From Pseudomonas sp. P5_109 (GTDB lineage Bacteria; Pseudomonadota; Gammaproteobacteria; Pseudomonadales; Pseudomonadaceae): 64,000 nt of DNA. Position numbers and translations under genes: made by a program. The notes under the pieces were generated by a model. The model was not told where the DNA came from. It did not search any database and worked only from the letters and a program-made list of their open reading frames with translations. The stretch is taken from positions 3,423,501 to 3,487,500 of the forward strand of contig NZ_CP125380.1 in assembly GCF_034009455.1 (NCBI RefSeq), in the 5' to 3' direction. Positions 40,996 through 50,748 of this stretch are shown piece by piece (positions within the stretch are counted from its first letter, which is position 1; every line of letters starts with the position of its first letter).

Positions 40996-41421
40996 TCAAG
41001 GGAGAGATGGTAGGCGTGTAGCCAGTTTAAATCTCAGGAATCCTAGCGCATCTTTGTAAATCTGATGCCATGCATCAGAGGGCTCGCTCACCAATGGATG
41101 CCAAAAGAATCTGAACGCATGCCCACCGTCATCTTCAGCATGATGAACCCAGGTATCGGGGAGCTCTTGTGCGACGTGACACTCATGGAATGCCCATGTA
41201 TGTCCTGTTATACGCGAGCACCACGTTCCCAGATCTCGCACTACCGCACCTTGAATTCCTGCCTCTTCTACCAGCTCTCGTGCAGCGGTCACATCAGTAG
41301 ACTCACCGGGCTCGACACTCCCTTTGACCAATTGCAGACCGGCCAATGGATGTTCAAAAGCCAGGATTTCTAGCGTTTGACGGCTCCGTAGCACCACCGG
41401 GCAAGCTTTATCTATCATCAT
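40996..41421 (-). CDS. NUDIX hydrolase
   Basis: 141 residues with the Nudix box GSVEPGESTDVTAARELVEEAGI at about 34-56, containing the metal-binding REx2EE core. These enzymes hydrolyse nucleoside diphosphates linked to another group. AGGAGA precedes the ATG at 41421 (a second ATG follows directly). Substrate unknown. It lies downstream of the MFS/EamA-remnant operon on the same strand. Confidence 0.9.
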   Translation of the reverse strand: MMIDKACPVVLRSRQTLEILAFEHPLAGLQLVKGSVEPGESTDVTAARELVEEAGIQGAVVRDLGTWCSRITGHTWAFHECHVAQELPDTWVHHAEDDGGHAFRFFWHPLVSEPSDAWHQIYKDALGFLRFKLATRLPSLP

Positions 41422-41482
41422 GGCGCCTTCTCCTTTGGCGGGTAATTTTGTGTGCTGAGCGGGTTGGAAAGCCTAGGTGAAG

Positions 41483-41647
41483 TCAGCCAGTGAGGCAATC
41501 AGACTCACGCGTGGCATCGTCAAGATCTATTAGCAATCCGCATACAAGCAGCGGGTTGACAGTCGCGAGTCCCAGTTTGATCACCGAGAAATTCACGCCC
41601 CATATGGCCATGATCGAAATGGCGAGCAAGAGGTGTAGGGTCTTCAT
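41483..41647 (-). pseudogene. Remnant of an EamA/DMT-family transporter
   Basis: MKTLHLLLAISIMAIWGVNF then SVIKLGLATVNPLLVCGL is the first helix of an EamA exporter (normally about 290 residues). The frame then departs from the family and stops at 54 residues, so more than 80% of the gene is lost. AAGGAAG lies upstream and its ATG overlaps the TGA of the MFS gene (ATGA), indicating former translational coupling. Confidence 0.75.
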
Positions 41648-42876
41648 GCGGTTCTTCCTTGATGGTTCGTTGAGCCATGCAGCGTGAGAAACCACACCGC
41701 CAGGGCCATCGCGCTGATCGAGGCGCCCAGCAGGCTGACGGCTATCCAGCCCCATAGCGCATAAACCTGCGTCGCGGCGGCAGCTCCCACTGCGCTGCCC
41801 ACCGAGTAAAAGCACATGTAGGCAGCGACCATGCGACTTTGCGCGTCAGGTCGTGCCGCAAAAACCAGGCTCTGATTGGTGACGTGTACGGCTTGCACGG
41901 CGAAGTCGAGCAGGATCACTCCGCACACCAGCGCGATCAGTGACGCCTGCGCAAACGCGATGGGCAGCCAGGACAGCGTCAGGATCGCCAGCGAAATGCC
42001 GGTCACGCGTTGCCCCAGGCCCTGGTCGGCCCAGCGACCGGCTCTTCTGGCAGCCAGGGCGCCAGCGACGCCTGCCAGGCCGAACATGCCGATGAGCGTG
42101 TGTGAAAGCGCCAGCGGCGGGGCGCTCAACGGCAGCACCATGGATGTCCACAGCACGGAAAAAGCGGCAAAGATCAGCAAGGCCAGCAGGCCCCTGATGC
42201 GCAAGACCGGCTCGGTCATGAACAGCGTGAAGAGCGACCGGATGAGTGCCGGGTAGGTGTATCGATTGTGTGGGGACACCACAGGCGGCAGCGTTTTCCA
42301 GAACACCGCGGCGAGGATCAGCATCAGCCCCGAGGAAACGAAATACACGGCGCGCCAGCCCGCCAGATCGGCGATCAGCCCGGAGGTGAATCGCGCCAGC
42401 AGTATGCCCAGGACAATGCCGCTGGTGACGGTTCCCACGGCCTGGCCACGTTGCGACGGTGTTGCCAGCGCGGCGGTGCAGGCCACCAGCACCTGGACCA
42501 TCACCGCCAGCAAACCCACGACGATCATGGCCCCCAACAGGGTCAGCCATTGTTGTGCGGCGCCAACCCCCGCCAGTGCCACTGCAGACAGCAATGCTTG
42601 CGTCAGGATCAGTCCTTTACGGTTCAACAAGTCGCCCAGCGGGACGATGAACAGCAACCCCAGCGCATAACCGACCTGAGTCGCCGTCACCACAACCCCG
42701 ATCATCGATGAAGCAACACCCAGGCTCCGGGCCATTGAATCGAGCAAGGGTTGAGCGAAGTAAACGTTGGCGACGGCCAGCGCGCTGGCGACAGAAAATA
42801 AAAACGTGAGTGCCGGAGAAAGTCCCGGAGCCTGTGTGACAAAAGGATGGATGGCTGAGTCGGTATCTGCTGTCAC
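41644..42876 (-). CDS. MFS transporter (drug/metabolite exporter type)
   Basis: 410 residues with twelve predicted helices. VANVYFAQPLLDSMARSLGV and QVGYALGLLFIVPLGDLLNRKGLI match the YnfM/AraJ-like exporter group. It is divergent from an HxlR regulator with a 135-bp gap, suggesting substrate-induced efflux. Its stop overlaps the start of the EamA remnant. Confidence 0.9.
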   Translation of the reverse strand: MTADTDSAIHPFVTQAPGLSPALTFLFSVASALAVANVYFAQPLLDSMARSLGVASSMIGVVVTATQVGYALGLLFIVPLGDLLNRKGLILTQALLSAVALAGVGAAQQWLTLLGAMIVVGLLAVMVQVLVACTAALATPSQRGQAVGTVTSGIVLGILLARFTSGLIADLAGWRAVYFVSSGLMLILAAVFWKTLPPVVSPHNRYTYPALIRSLFTLFMTEPVLRIRGLLALLIFAAFSVLWTSMVLPLSAPPLALSHTLIGMFGLAGVAGALAARRAGRWADQGLGQRVTGISLAILTLSWLPIAFAQASLIALVCGVILLDFAVQAVHVTNQSLVFAARPDAQSRMVAAYMCFYSVGSAVGAAAATQVYALWGWIAVSLLGASISAMALAVWFLTLHGSTNHQGRTA

Positions 42877-42900
42877 ATGAGCCTCCGTGGCGCTAAACTG

Positions 42901-42961
42901 GTTTCAATTGAAAACTGGATTCGATTGTTACTGAATCAGGTTTCAAATTGCAACCACATTG
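42901..42961. promoter_or_regulatory. Candidate HxlR operator between efflux gene and regulator
   Basis: The divergent promoter has the perfect palindrome TTTCAATTGAAA (42902-42913) and a related sequence GTTTCAAATTGCAAC about 40 bp to the right. AT-rich compared with flanking coding DNA. Binding by the adjacent HxlR protein is inferred. Confidence 0.55.
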
Positions 42962-43011
42962 TTCAGGATTGAACGACGGACGTGGCAGTCCTAATCCAAA
43001 AGGTAATTACG

Positions 43012-43470
43012 ATGGTCGAAGACCCTTCATCGCAAAGCAGCGAATGCCCGGTAGCAAGAACACTGGAGGCCATTGGGGATCGATGGTCGCTGATGATCAT
43101 CCGCGACGCGTTTGACGACATTCGCCGATTCAGCGAATTTCAGAAAAGCCTGGGGGTGGCCAAGAATATCCTGGCATCGCGCCTGAAAACGCTGGTTGAG
43201 GTCGGAGTATTCGACGTCCAACCGGCGTCGGATGGCAGTGCCTACAAGGAGTACGTCCTGACGGACAAAGGCCGGGAGATCTTTCCGGTGGTGGTCAGCA
43301 TGCGGCAGTGGGGCGAACGTTTCCTGTTCAAGCCGCAAGAGACGCGCTCTGTGTTGCTGGACAATGAGTCCGGCCAGTCCCTGATGCCGATTGAAGTGCG
43401 CTCATTGAGTGGTCAAAAACTCGGACCGTCCGATTGCCACAGGGTCAGGGTGGTTGCCGACGAGTCATGA
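43012..43470 (+). CDS. HxlR-family transcriptional regulator
   Basis: 152 residues from MVEDPSSQSSECPVARTLEA. The HxlR winged helix reads CPVARTLEAIGDRWSLMIIRDAF, FQKSLGVAKNILASRLKTLVE and YVLTDKGREIFPVVVSMRQWGERF. The single Cys near the N-terminus is the usual redox or electrophile sensor in the family. Divergent from the MFS gene, which it probably controls. Confidence 0.92.
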   Translation: MVEDPSSQSSECPVARTLEAIGDRWSLMIIRDAFDDIRRFSEFQKSLGVAKNILASRLKTLVEVGVFDVQPASDGSAYKEYVLTDKGREIFPVVVSMRQWGERFLFKPQETRSVLLDNESGQSLMPIEVRSLSGQKLGPSDCHRVRVVADES

Positions 43471-43608
43471 ATCGATCGAGTTCAAGGGCAGCCGTCGTCC
43501 GGGGTTGATCTCCCCCCGCACCGATACACTGCCCAAACGTTGTGTGCGGTTTTGCACGTCATGAGGTACGCGATTGGAGTGTCGCGCTGCTCAAGCCCTC
43601 GGCGGTCG

Positions 43609-44067
43609 TCAGTCGAGCAGTGCCACCAGCCGTGGTTCGATTGACTGGGCCTGCACTTCAAGCAACGCCAGCGTGACAGGCAACGTGAAGCGTCGACGTC
43701 CGGCGCTGCCCGGATTGAGGAACAGCCGCTCACCGCGCCAGTCGATGCCCGGCTTGTGCGAGTGCCCGGTAATCACCAGCTTGATACCGTCATCGAGATT
43801 GGCCGCCACATCGGCCATGTCATGCACCAGCAGAACCTTCCAGCCATTGAGGTCCAGGCGCAGACAATCGGGTAACTCGCGCGCCCAGGGCGCGTCCAGG
43901 TCATTGTTGCCACGCACGGCATCCACCGGTGCGATAGCGGCCAGTTGCTCAAGGATCTGTGAACTGCCGATATCGCCCGCGTGGATAATGCGATCACAGC
44001 CTTGCAGGGCGGCGATGGCTTCGGGGCGGAGCAAGCCGTGGGTGTCTGAGATAACGCCGACTTTCAT
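43609..44067 (-). CDS. Metallophosphoesterase, YfcE/MJ0936 type
   Basis: 152 residues. Metal-binding motifs GVISDTHGLLRPEA, IIHAGDIG, VRGNNDLD, VITGHSHKPG and LNPGSAGRRR follow the order of the YfcE phosphodiesterase family. Cytoplasmic; natural substrate unknown. Twelve bases downstream of the LysR gene on the same strand, possibly cotranscribed. Confidence 0.93.
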   Translation of the reverse strand: MKVGVISDTHGLLRPEAIAALQGCDRIIHAGDIGSSQILEQLAAIAPVDAVRGNNDLDAPWARELPDCLRLDLNGWKVLLVHDMADVAANLDDGIKLVITGHSHKPGIDWRGERLFLNPGSAGRRRFTLPVTLALLEVQAQSIEPRLVALLD

Positions 44068-44078
44068 AAAACAGCCAC

Positions 44079-44984
44079 CTATCGCACCGAACTTTGTTGA
44101 ACGAATCGCTCAATCAGCCATCTCGCGGCCGGTCCCGGCGGCAGGTCCGTGCGGTAGATGACGTCAAAGGCATAAATGCCGCTCTGGTATTCCGGCAAGT
44201 TCAGACGCACCAGCCGACCGGCTTGCAGGTCTTCTTCGACCATCGGCCGGGGCATGTTTCCCCAGCCAATGCCTTCACGCAGCAGCATGTGCTTGGCGCC
44301 CAGGTCCGCCAGGCGCCAGGTGCGGTTACTGAGGACGGCGAAGTCCTTGTCCTTGGTCAGAAGCGAGCGGTCGGACAGCACCAGCTGCGTGAACTCTCGC
44401 CCGGCGCCAGGAGCATTGTCGTCACTTGAGGCCAGTGGATGATTCGGTGCAGCCACCGGAATCAACTCGACACTGCCGACGCCAATTCTTTCGATCCCGT
44501 CGATGCCCTCGTTCATGGGGCCACTGACGCCGACGATCGCCCCACGGTTGATCACCAGGTCGGTGACCGCGCCGAGCGCTTCCATATGCAGGTGCAGGGC
44601 AACCGTAGGGAATTCCTCGCGAAAGGATTTCAGTGCATCCACCACGCGCTCGGGGGGAAGCATGACATCGAGCACCACATGAACTTCGGCTTCGAGCCCC
44701 TGCAGCAAGCCCTTGACCTTGGCGCGTAGCCCATGAATGCCGTTGGCAATGGTCCTGGCTTCGGCCAACACGGTGCGACCGGCATCGGTGAGTTGGGGTT
44801 TGCGGGTGGTCTGGCGGTCGAACAGCGACACGCCAAGCTGCATTTCAAGATTGGCGATCGAGTAGCTGATGACCGAGGTGGCACGGTGCAGTTTTCTCGC
44901 GGCCGCCGCAAAACTGCCGACTTCCACGACCGTCAGGAACACGCGCAGTTGGTCCAGTGTCGGTGTACCGGGGTCAGAGATCAT
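44079..44984 (-). CDS. LysR-family transcriptional regulator
   Basis: 301 residues. N-terminal HTH TLDQLRVFLTVVEVGSFAAAARKLHRATSVISYSIANLE is followed by the effector-binding domain (VVDALKSFREEFPTVALHLHMEAL). AAGGAAA precedes the start. Divergent from the DoxX/quinone oxidoreductase genes 195 bp away, which it probably regulates. Confidence 0.93.
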   Translation of the reverse strand: MISDPGTPTLDQLRVFLTVVEVGSFAAAARKLHRATSVISYSIANLEMQLGVSLFDRQTTRKPQLTDAGRTVLAEARTIANGIHGLRAKVKGLLQGLEAEVHVVLDVMLPPERVVDALKSFREEFPTVALHLHMEALGAVTDLVINRGAIVGVSGPMNEGIDGIERIGVGSVELIPVAAPNHPLASSDDNAPGAGREFTQLVLSDRSLLTKDKDFAVLSNRTWRLADLGAKHMLLREGIGWGNMPRPMVEEDLQAGRLVRLNLPEYQSGIYAFDVIYRTDLPPGPAARWLIERFVQQSSVR

Positions 44985-45091
44985 GCCGATTTCCTTGAGT
45001 CAGATGTCGCTTGGCAAATGGCACGAATGAACTCCTTAACCGGCGATGTGGGTTTGCTTTTCTAATTTATCGAACTTAGTGATCTAAATTA

Positions 45092-45114
45092 GTCAGCTAT
45101 TCAGGTTAGCTGAC
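45092..45114. promoter_or_regulatory. Inverted repeat in LysR/DoxX divergent promoter
   Basis: GTCAGCT-ATTCAGGTT-AGCTGAC, a perfect 7-bp inverted repeat with a 9-nt centre, about 66 bp before the DoxX start. Dimension and position suit a LysR box. Confidence 0.5.
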
Positions 45115-45179
45115 GAAGAGCAACATTTCCTCACCCGGACGGTTCCTGTCGAATCGCACCCAATTGAAGGAAATACCCC

Positions 45180-45620
45180 ATGACGACTTCTGCAAACATC
45201 GCTCAAACAAACACCTCTGAACCGAGCCGTTCCGACGTGACCCAAGCCTCGGCCTCGTTGATCGGCCGCGTACTGCTCAGCGCAATCTTCATCCTTTCCG
45301 GTTTTTCGAAACTGACCGCTCCGGCGATGATGGTCGGCTACATCGGTTCGGTCGGGCTTCCGCTTCCACAATTGGCACTGGCGCTGGCGATCATTGTAGA
45401 GATCGGCGGCGGCCTGGCGTTGATCGCCGGCTATCGCACCCGCACCGTCGCCGCCGTATTGGCAGTGTTCAGTGTGTTCACCGCACTGGCGTTCCATAAC
45501 GCGCTGGGCGACCAGAATCAGTTCATCCACTTCTTCAAGAACATCGCGATGGCCGGTGGCCTGCTGCAAGTCGTGGCCTTCGGTGCCGGTCGCTTCAGCC
45601 TCGATGCCCGCCGTCGTTGA
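45180..45620 (+). CDS. DoxX family membrane protein
   Basis: 146 residues with four predicted helices. LIGRVLLSAIFILSGFSKLT and ALAIIVEIGGGLALIAGYRTR are DoxX signatures. AAGGAAA precedes the ATG. DoxX-like proteins associate with quinone or thiosulfate redox and stress responses. The quinone oxidoreductase gene starts 70 bp downstream, consistent with a LysR-controlled redox operon. Confidence 0.92.
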   Translation: MTTSANIAQTNTSEPSRSDVTQASASLIGRVLLSAIFILSGFSKLTAPAMMVGYIGSVGLPLPQLALALAIIVEIGGGLALIAGYRTRTVAAVLAVFSVFTALAFHNALGDQNQFIHFFKNIAMAGGLLQVVAFGAGRFSLDARRR

Positions 45621-45690
45621 TCCCCCGCGCTGCGAAGGTCAGCCCCTCGCGGCGCAATGCATTCTCCTTTTTTGAATAGTCGAGACCTCC

Positions 45691-46614
45691 ATGAAAGCCA
45701 TACGCGTGTACGAATACGGCAGTCCTGAAGTTTTACGCCTGGAAGATGTTGCAGACCCTGTCGCCGGTGTCGGTGAAGTGCTGATCGATGTCGCCGCGGC
45801 AGGGGTGAACCCGATTGACTGGAAAGTCCTGTCGGGTGCCATGAAAGCGTTCATTCCTTTGCCGCTGCCTTTTACCCCGGGTGTGGAAGTGGCCGGCACC
45901 GTCGTCGCGTTGGGCAAGGGCGTCACTGAATTCAGCATCGGCGATGAAGTGTTCGGCTTCATCAACATCGTCGGTGGTTATGCAACCAAAGCGATTGCCC
46001 AGGTCTCCAAGCTGGCGATCAAACCAAAATCCCTCGGTATCTTGCAGGCCGGCGCTGCGCCCGCAACGGCCCTGACGGCCTGGCAGGCACTGACCGAACA
46101 CGCTGGCGTGCAACGACGACAGAAAGTGTTGATCCACGCAGCGGCCGGTGGTGTGGGCAGCATGGCCGTGCAGATTGCCAAGTACCTGGGCGCTGAAGTC
46201 TACGCAACAGCCTCGGCACAGCATCATGCCTACCTGAAGGAAATCGGTGCCGATTACACCATCGACTACAGGACTCAGGCCTTCGAGGCGCTGGTATCCG
46301 GCCTCGACGTGGTACTGGACCTGGTGGGTGGCGAAACGCAAACCCGTTCGTTTGCGGTACTGAAAAAACACGGAGTGCTGGTATCGCCCGTAAGCCTGCC
46401 GAACATCTCGCTGGCCAACGACTACGGCGTGACCCCCGCCAACTTTGCCACTCGCTCGGATGGCCGGCAGCTCTCGCTCATCGCCGAACTGTTCGACAAG
46501 GGGCACCTCACGGTCGACGTAGAGGCATATCCCTTGAGTGAGGCAAAAGCTGCGATCGAGAAAAGCATGGGCCGTCACTTACGCGGCAGGCTTGTCCTCG
46601 ATACCACGAAGTAA
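45691..46614 (+). CDS. NADP-dependent quinone oxidoreductase-like protein (MDR family)
   Basis: 307 residues. The GroES-like N-domain (MKAIRVYEYGSPEVLRLEDV; PFTPGVEVAGTVVALGKGV) is followed by a Rossmann fold (VLIHAAAGGVGSMAVQIAKYLGAEVYAT). No zinc ligands are visible, so it is the zinc-independent zeta-crystallin type that reduces quinones or enones with NADPH. Probably in one operon with doxX. Confidence 0.93.
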   Translation: MKAIRVYEYGSPEVLRLEDVADPVAGVGEVLIDVAAAGVNPIDWKVLSGAMKAFIPLPLPFTPGVEVAGTVVALGKGVTEFSIGDEVFGFINIVGGYATKAIAQVSKLAIKPKSLGILQAGAAPATALTAWQALTEHAGVQRRQKVLIHAAAGGVGSMAVQIAKYLGAEVYATASAQHHAYLKEIGADYTIDYRTQAFEALVSGLDVVLDLVGGETQTRSFAVLKKHGVLVSPVSLPNISLANDYGVTPANFATRSDGRQLSLIAELFDKGHLTVDVEAYPLSEAKAAIEKSMGRHLRGRLVLDTTK

Positions 46615-46641
46615 GTGGTTGCCAGAGTTTGTTCGTAGAGT

Positions 46642-46666
46642 TGGGCGTCGAAACTGGAGACGCCCA
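46642..46666. terminator. Hairpin between convergent genes
   Basis: TGGGCGTC (46642-46649) pairs with GACGCCCA (46659-46666). It sits between the converging oxidoreductase and aldolase genes. No clear U-run, so function as terminator is uncertain. Confidence 0.45.
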
Positions 46667-46692
46667 TCTGCCGCTGTATTGTGTGACGACCG

Positions 46693-47766
46693 TTACTCGT
46701 GGATCTGATCAACCGCTCGCCTCACCTGATTCAACAGGTGATCGACATCTTCGGCGGTGGTGGCGAACGAGGTGACAAAGCGCACGATGTTCGGCCCCCA
46801 GCGATCGTGATAGAAGCCGAAGCCGGCCTTTAATAGTGCTTCGATCATTGTCGGGGCCAGCCGACAGAACAGGATGTTCGCCTCGGTGCCGCCCAGCACT
46901 TCAACGCCGCCCAGGCCGCCAAGCCCTTGCGCCAGGCGTTGGGCGGCAGCGTTGGCCTTGCGGGCGTTGCGCAGCCAGAGATCGTCGGTCAGGTACGCAT
47001 CGATCTGCGCGGAAAGAAAGCGCATCTTCGAGAAGAGATGGCCCGCACGCTTGCGCCGGTAATTCAATTCGGTGGCGAGCGAGGTGTTGAACAGGACGAT
47101 GGCTTCCGCCGCCAGCGCGCCGTTCTTCGTGGCACCAAACGACAGGGCATCGACGCCGGCCTTCCACGTCATCTCGGCAGGGGAGCAACCAAGCGACACC
47201 AGGGCGTTGGCAAACCGGGACCCATCCATATGGAACCCAAGGGAGGATGACTGGCAGACTTCACCAATGGCTGCAATCTCGTCCAGGGTGTAGAGGCTGC
47301 CGACCTCCGTGGCCTGAGTGATGCTGACGCAGGCGGGTTGAGTCGTGTGCACGTCGCCGACTTTGTCGCGAGTCCGCTCGCGCAGGCGGACGATATCCAG
47401 CTTGGCTGCCGGGCCGTCGACGGTCATCAGCTTCGCACCGTTGGAAAAGAACTCCGGCGCGCCGCACTCATCGTTGTTGATATGACTGGCCGGATGGCAG
47501 TAGATGTTGCCCCAGGGTGGCGTCATCGCGCTCAGGCACAGGGCGTTGGCGGCGGTGCCGGTGGGCACGAGCAACACCTCCACGTCACGCTCGAAGATCT
47601 CGCAGAATTTGCGCCGGACCTGCGCCGTCAATTCGTCGCTGCCATAGGGGCCCGCCTGGCCCGTGCTGTGCTTCACGATGGCTTGCGCCACCTCTGGCGA
47701 TGCGCCGGCGATGTTGTCACTTGAAAAACCCAGCGCGGGCACTCTGTTTGTTTCACCGTTCATCAT
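46693..47766 (-). CDS. ltaE: Low-specificity L-threonine aldolase
   Basis: 357 residues from [14 protein letters not shown]; the long open frame upstream is not part of the protein. PLP-dependent cleavage of threonine or related beta-hydroxy amino acids to glycine and an aldehyde. [14 protein letters not shown] binds PLP phosphate, [12 protein letters not shown] has the PLP-binding Asp, and the Schiff-base Lys is in [15 protein letters not shown] (about residue 211). The start lacks a strong Shine-Dalgarno. An AraC gene follows upstream on the same strand. Confidence 0.9.
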   Translation of the reverse strand: MMNGETNRVPALGFSSDNIAGASPEVAQAIVKHSTGQAGPYGSDELTAQVRRKFCEIFERDVEVLLVPTGTAANALCLSAMTPPWGNIYCHPASHINNDECGAPEFFSNGAKLMTVDGPAAKLDIVRLRERTRDKVGDVHTTQPACVSITQATEVGSLYTLDEIAAIGEVCQSSSLGFHMDGSRFANALVSLGCSPAEMTWKAGVDALSFGATKNGALAAEAIVLFNTSLATELNYRRKRAGHLFSKMRFLSAQIDAYLTDDLWLRNARKANAAAQRLAQGLGGLGGVEVLGGTEANILFCRLAPTMIEALLKAGFGFYHDRWGPNIVRFVTSFATTAEDVDHLLNQVRRAVDQIHE

Positions 47767-47876
47767 CCAAATCTCGCCTGTGCGGGCGAAGGTGTTTCGC
47801 CCGGATTGACGCATCCTATGGAGAAGGATGGTTAAGGCGCTTGTAAAAAATTGACGGTCGTCCGATGGCCGACGCC

Positions 47877-48692
47877 CTATGTCCTGTAGCGCGAGGGCGC
47901 GACGCCAAATGCCTGGCGAAAGGCGCGATTGAAATGGCTTTGATCGTAAAAGCCAACGGCCTGGGCGACATCGATGATCGGTTGGCCGCTGCGTGACAGC
48001 AGGCCACAGGCCCGTTCGAGACGCAGGCGCAGCAGCCACGCGTGCGGCGTCATGCCGACGGTGCGCTTGAACTGCTTGAGAAACGCAAAGCGGCCCAGCC
48101 CACACAGCCCGGCGAGATCATCGAGGGTGATTCGTTCATCGATATGGCTGAAACAATAGTCCCTGACGCGAGACCATTGCAGGGGGGATAGCGTGCCGGT
48201 AATCGTCTCGGGCTTGATCGCCCGTGACTGGCTCAACAGGTGTTCAACGAGGGTGAGCCATTGCGTCTGCAGCGCGAGGTTGCCGGGGCCGACAGCCTGC
48301 TGCATCGCTTCGTGCAACCCGTGCAGGTGGCCGACAAGCCCCGCGTTTTCGAGCAGCACACCGGCCAACTCAAGCTCGCTCGGTTGGCCGCTGATCTCTT
48401 CGGTCATGCTCGCAACCAGCGCCTGGGACAGACGGAATGTCTTGAGCGTATAGACACTACCGCCCTCGGGCACACCATCGTGGATTTCACCCGGCGGCAT
48501 CAGTGCAATACTTCCCGGCCCCAAAAGAAACGACTCGCCTTTGGATCGATGACGCTGGATGCCTTCGGTGACAAAGCCGATGTGGAAATCGAGGTGGTAA
48601 TGGCGATCGAAACCGTTGTCTACAAAGCGTGCGGACCCGAGCACCAGGCCTGGTACTTCGGACACGTGATGGTATTTGGCATGCTCAGTCAT
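47877..48692 (-). CDS. AraC-family transcriptional regulator
   Basis: 271 residues. A cupin-like AraC_binding domain ([36 protein letters not shown]) precedes two C-terminal HTH units ([49 protein letters not shown]). The architecture fits the family that controls LysE-type amino acid exporters. Target not visible; the threonine aldolase gene 110 bp downstream is possible. Confidence 0.92.
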   Translation of the reverse strand: MTEHAKYHHVSEVPGLVLGSARFVDNGFDRHYHLDFHIGFVTEGIQRHRSKGESFLLGPGSIALMPPGEIHDGVPEGGSVYTLKTFRLSQALVASMTEEISGQPSELELAGVLLENAGLVGHLHGLHEAMQQAVGPGNLALQTQWLTLVEHLLSQSRAIKPETITGTLSPLQWSRVRDYCFSHIDERITLDDLAGLCGLGRFAFLKQFKRTVGMTPHAWLLRLRLERACGLLSRSGQPIIDVAQAVGFYDQSHFNRAFRQAFGVAPSRYRT

Positions 48693-48785
48693 GGGGCTCG
48701 TTCAACAATCGGCGAGGAGGGCGAGACACGCAAGGTTCAGGCTCACAAGAGTCAGGGGTCGATGCGTTGCCGGCAATGGGCGCGA

Positions 48786-49697
48786 TTACTGATACACCGT
48801 CGGTGCGTCCAGCGCATTCATTTTCTGGATCACCAAAGCGATGAACGCCGATACCGCAAGCGGTAGCTGCCGACGGCTCGGGTACAGCACGTTCAGGCCG
48901 TAGCCCTTGGGTTGGTATTGTGCCAGTACTGGGACCAGCAGGCCGGCCTCTACTTCAAGCCTGGCCATCACCGGCGGCAGCAGCGCGATGCCGAGGCCCG
49001 CCACGGCAGCCTTGCGCAATGCCTGGGCGGTATTGCCGCTGAAGCGCCCGGCCACTTGTATTTCTTCCTCACCGTTCGGACCGACCAGACGCCAGGTGGC
49101 GTGGCTGCCGGGATGCGCAGATATCACGCAGTCGTGGTTCACCAGGTCCTGCAGCGTGCGTGGTGAGCCACGCGCCGCAAGGTAGGCAGGACTGGCGACC
49201 ATCCCGACGCTGCGCGGATCAAGGATCTGCCGGCCGACAAAACCGGAGTCACGCAAGGCGCCGCCGCGAAAGGCGACATCGATCTGCTCTGCGATCAAGT
49301 CTGCTTTTGCATCGCTGAGCACGAAGTCGAGCCGTACGCGCGGATGTGCGGCGAGAAATTCGCTCACCCAGTCCATCTGGAAGAAATCGAAGAAGTCTGC
49401 CGGTGCCGCCACGCGCACCAGACCACTGGGCTCGTGACTGCCCGTGATCAATTCCTGTCCGGCTTCGAGCAGACCATCGACTGCGCCTGCACAACGCTCA
49501 TGGAAATCCTCGCCAGCGCTGGTGAGCGTGAGCTTGCGGGTGGAGCGTTGCAGAAGCCGCGTACCCAGATGCATTTCGAGTTGCTGGATGCGGCGACTCA
49601 CGGTATTGGCTGGCATGCCCAGCCGTCGTGCCGCCTCGGCAAAGCTGCCGCAGCGTACCACCTGGACAAACATGGCGATGTCATTGAGGTCGAGCAT
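48786..49697 (-). CDS. LysR-family transcriptional regulator (pirin-linked)
   Basis: 303 residues from MLDLNDIAMFVQVVRCGSFA; AGGA lies nine bases upstream of this ATG, which is preferred to two earlier in-frame starts. HTH AARRLGMPANTVSRRIQQLE; effector domain with VRVAAPADFFDFFQMDW. Divergent from the pirin gene 118 bp away, the classic target arrangement. Confidence 0.92.
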   Translation of the reverse strand: MLDLNDIAMFVQVVRCGSFAEAARRLGMPANTVSRRIQQLEMHLGTRLLQRSTRKLTLTSAGEDFHERCAGAVDGLLEAGQELITGSHEPSGLVRVAAPADFFDFFQMDWVSEFLAAHPRVRLDFVLSDAKADLIAEQIDVAFRGGALRDSGFVGRQILDPRSVGMVASPAYLAARGSPRTLQDLVNHDCVISAHPGSHATWRLVGPNGEEEIQVAGRFSGNTAQALRKAAVAGLGIALLPPVMARLEVEAGLLVPVLAQYQPKGYGLNVLYPSRRQLPLAVSAFIALVIQKMNALDAPTVYQ

Positions 49698-49815
49698 GCC
49701 GGTCATTCCTGACGTGAGTGGACGAGTGCAATCCAATTGTACCGGCTAATAAAGTAATCGGCCTCGCTCTATTGTTCTAGGCATCGAGCCCAGAGGCTTC
49801 CCACTTCGAGTGATC

Positions 49816-50733
49816 ATGATGAACCTTCAGCCACGACCTCACATCGCCATTGACCCAGGTCCTGCACGCGAACCCGAAACTCATCGCGCAATCAGCTACC
49901 GCACCACAGGCAGCGGGCATGGCGCGATTGTCCGGTTGATGAGCCCTGGCGATCTCGGCCACCTGGTCAAACCCTTCGTGTTCCTTGATCTGTTTGAAGG
50001 CGAGAGCTCATTCATCAACGGCATGCCACTGCACCCGCACTCGGGGATCGCCACCGTCACGGTCATTACCGAAGGCAATCTGCGCTTCGAGGACGCTGAT
50101 TCAGGCAAGGGGATGATTGACTACGGCGGTGTCGAGTGGATGCGCGCGGGAGGCGGGGTCTGGCACGGCAAGGAAATGTCGGTCGGTACATCGAAACGGA
50201 TTCAGGGTTTTCAACTGTGGGTTGCATTGCCGCCAGCGTTGGAAAACGCCAGTGTCGACAGCCAATACCTGGAGTCAAGCGCGATGCCTGAAGTGGGGCC
50301 GGCGCGGTTGATCCTCGGCACCTACCTGGGCGTCCAGAGTCCGGTCCGCGCTCCCGTCGGCATGAACTACCTGCTAGTCACGCTGCGAGCCGGGGAGTCC
50401 TGGACCTATGTGCCGCCCAATGGGCACGAGTCGTTGTGGTTGAGTGTCAGTCGGGGCGCTTTGTCCGCACCAGGGTTGATCAACGCGGGAGAGATGGCCA
50501 TCTTCGAACGCGGCAACGATGCCGTTACGCTCACCGCGCCGCAAAAAGATACAGTCTTCGTGATCGGTTCAGCGCAACCTCATCCTTACGATCTCGCGCT
50601 GGGCAACTACTCGGTGCATACCAACCCGCAAGCCTTACGGGCAGGTGAGACGAAGATTGCCGAGATGGGTGCCCGGTTGCGTGAGTACCTGAAAAAGCCC
50701 AACGCGTCAGCCAGCGTGCCGGTTTTCAAATAA
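49816..50733 (+). CDS. Pirin family protein
   Basis: About 305 residues. The N-terminal cupin contains PLHPHSGIATVTVI and EWMRAGGGVWHGKEM, which carry the metal-binding His and Glu residues. A C-terminal pirin domain follows (RLILGTYLGVQSPV). Two adjacent ATGs (49816, 49819) are possible starts. Bacterial pirins are reported as quercetinases or redox-linked regulators; role here unknown. Probably LysR-controlled. Confidence 0.92.
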   Translation: MMNLQPRPHIAIDPGPAREPETHRAISYRTTGSGHGAIVRLMSPGDLGHLVKPFVFLDLFEGESSFINGMPLHPHSGIATVTVITEGNLRFEDADSGKGMIDYGGVEWMRAGGGVWHGKEMSVGTSKRIQGFQLWVALPPALENASVDSQYLESSAMPEVGPARLILGTYLGVQSPVRAPVGMNYLLVTLRAGESWTYVPPNGHESLWLSVSRGALSAPGLINAGEMAIFERGNDAVTLTAPQKDTVFVIGSAQPHPYDLALGNYSVHTNPQALRAGETKIAEMGARLREYLKKPNASASVPVFK

Positions 50734-50748
50734 TCCGAGCCGAAAAAA

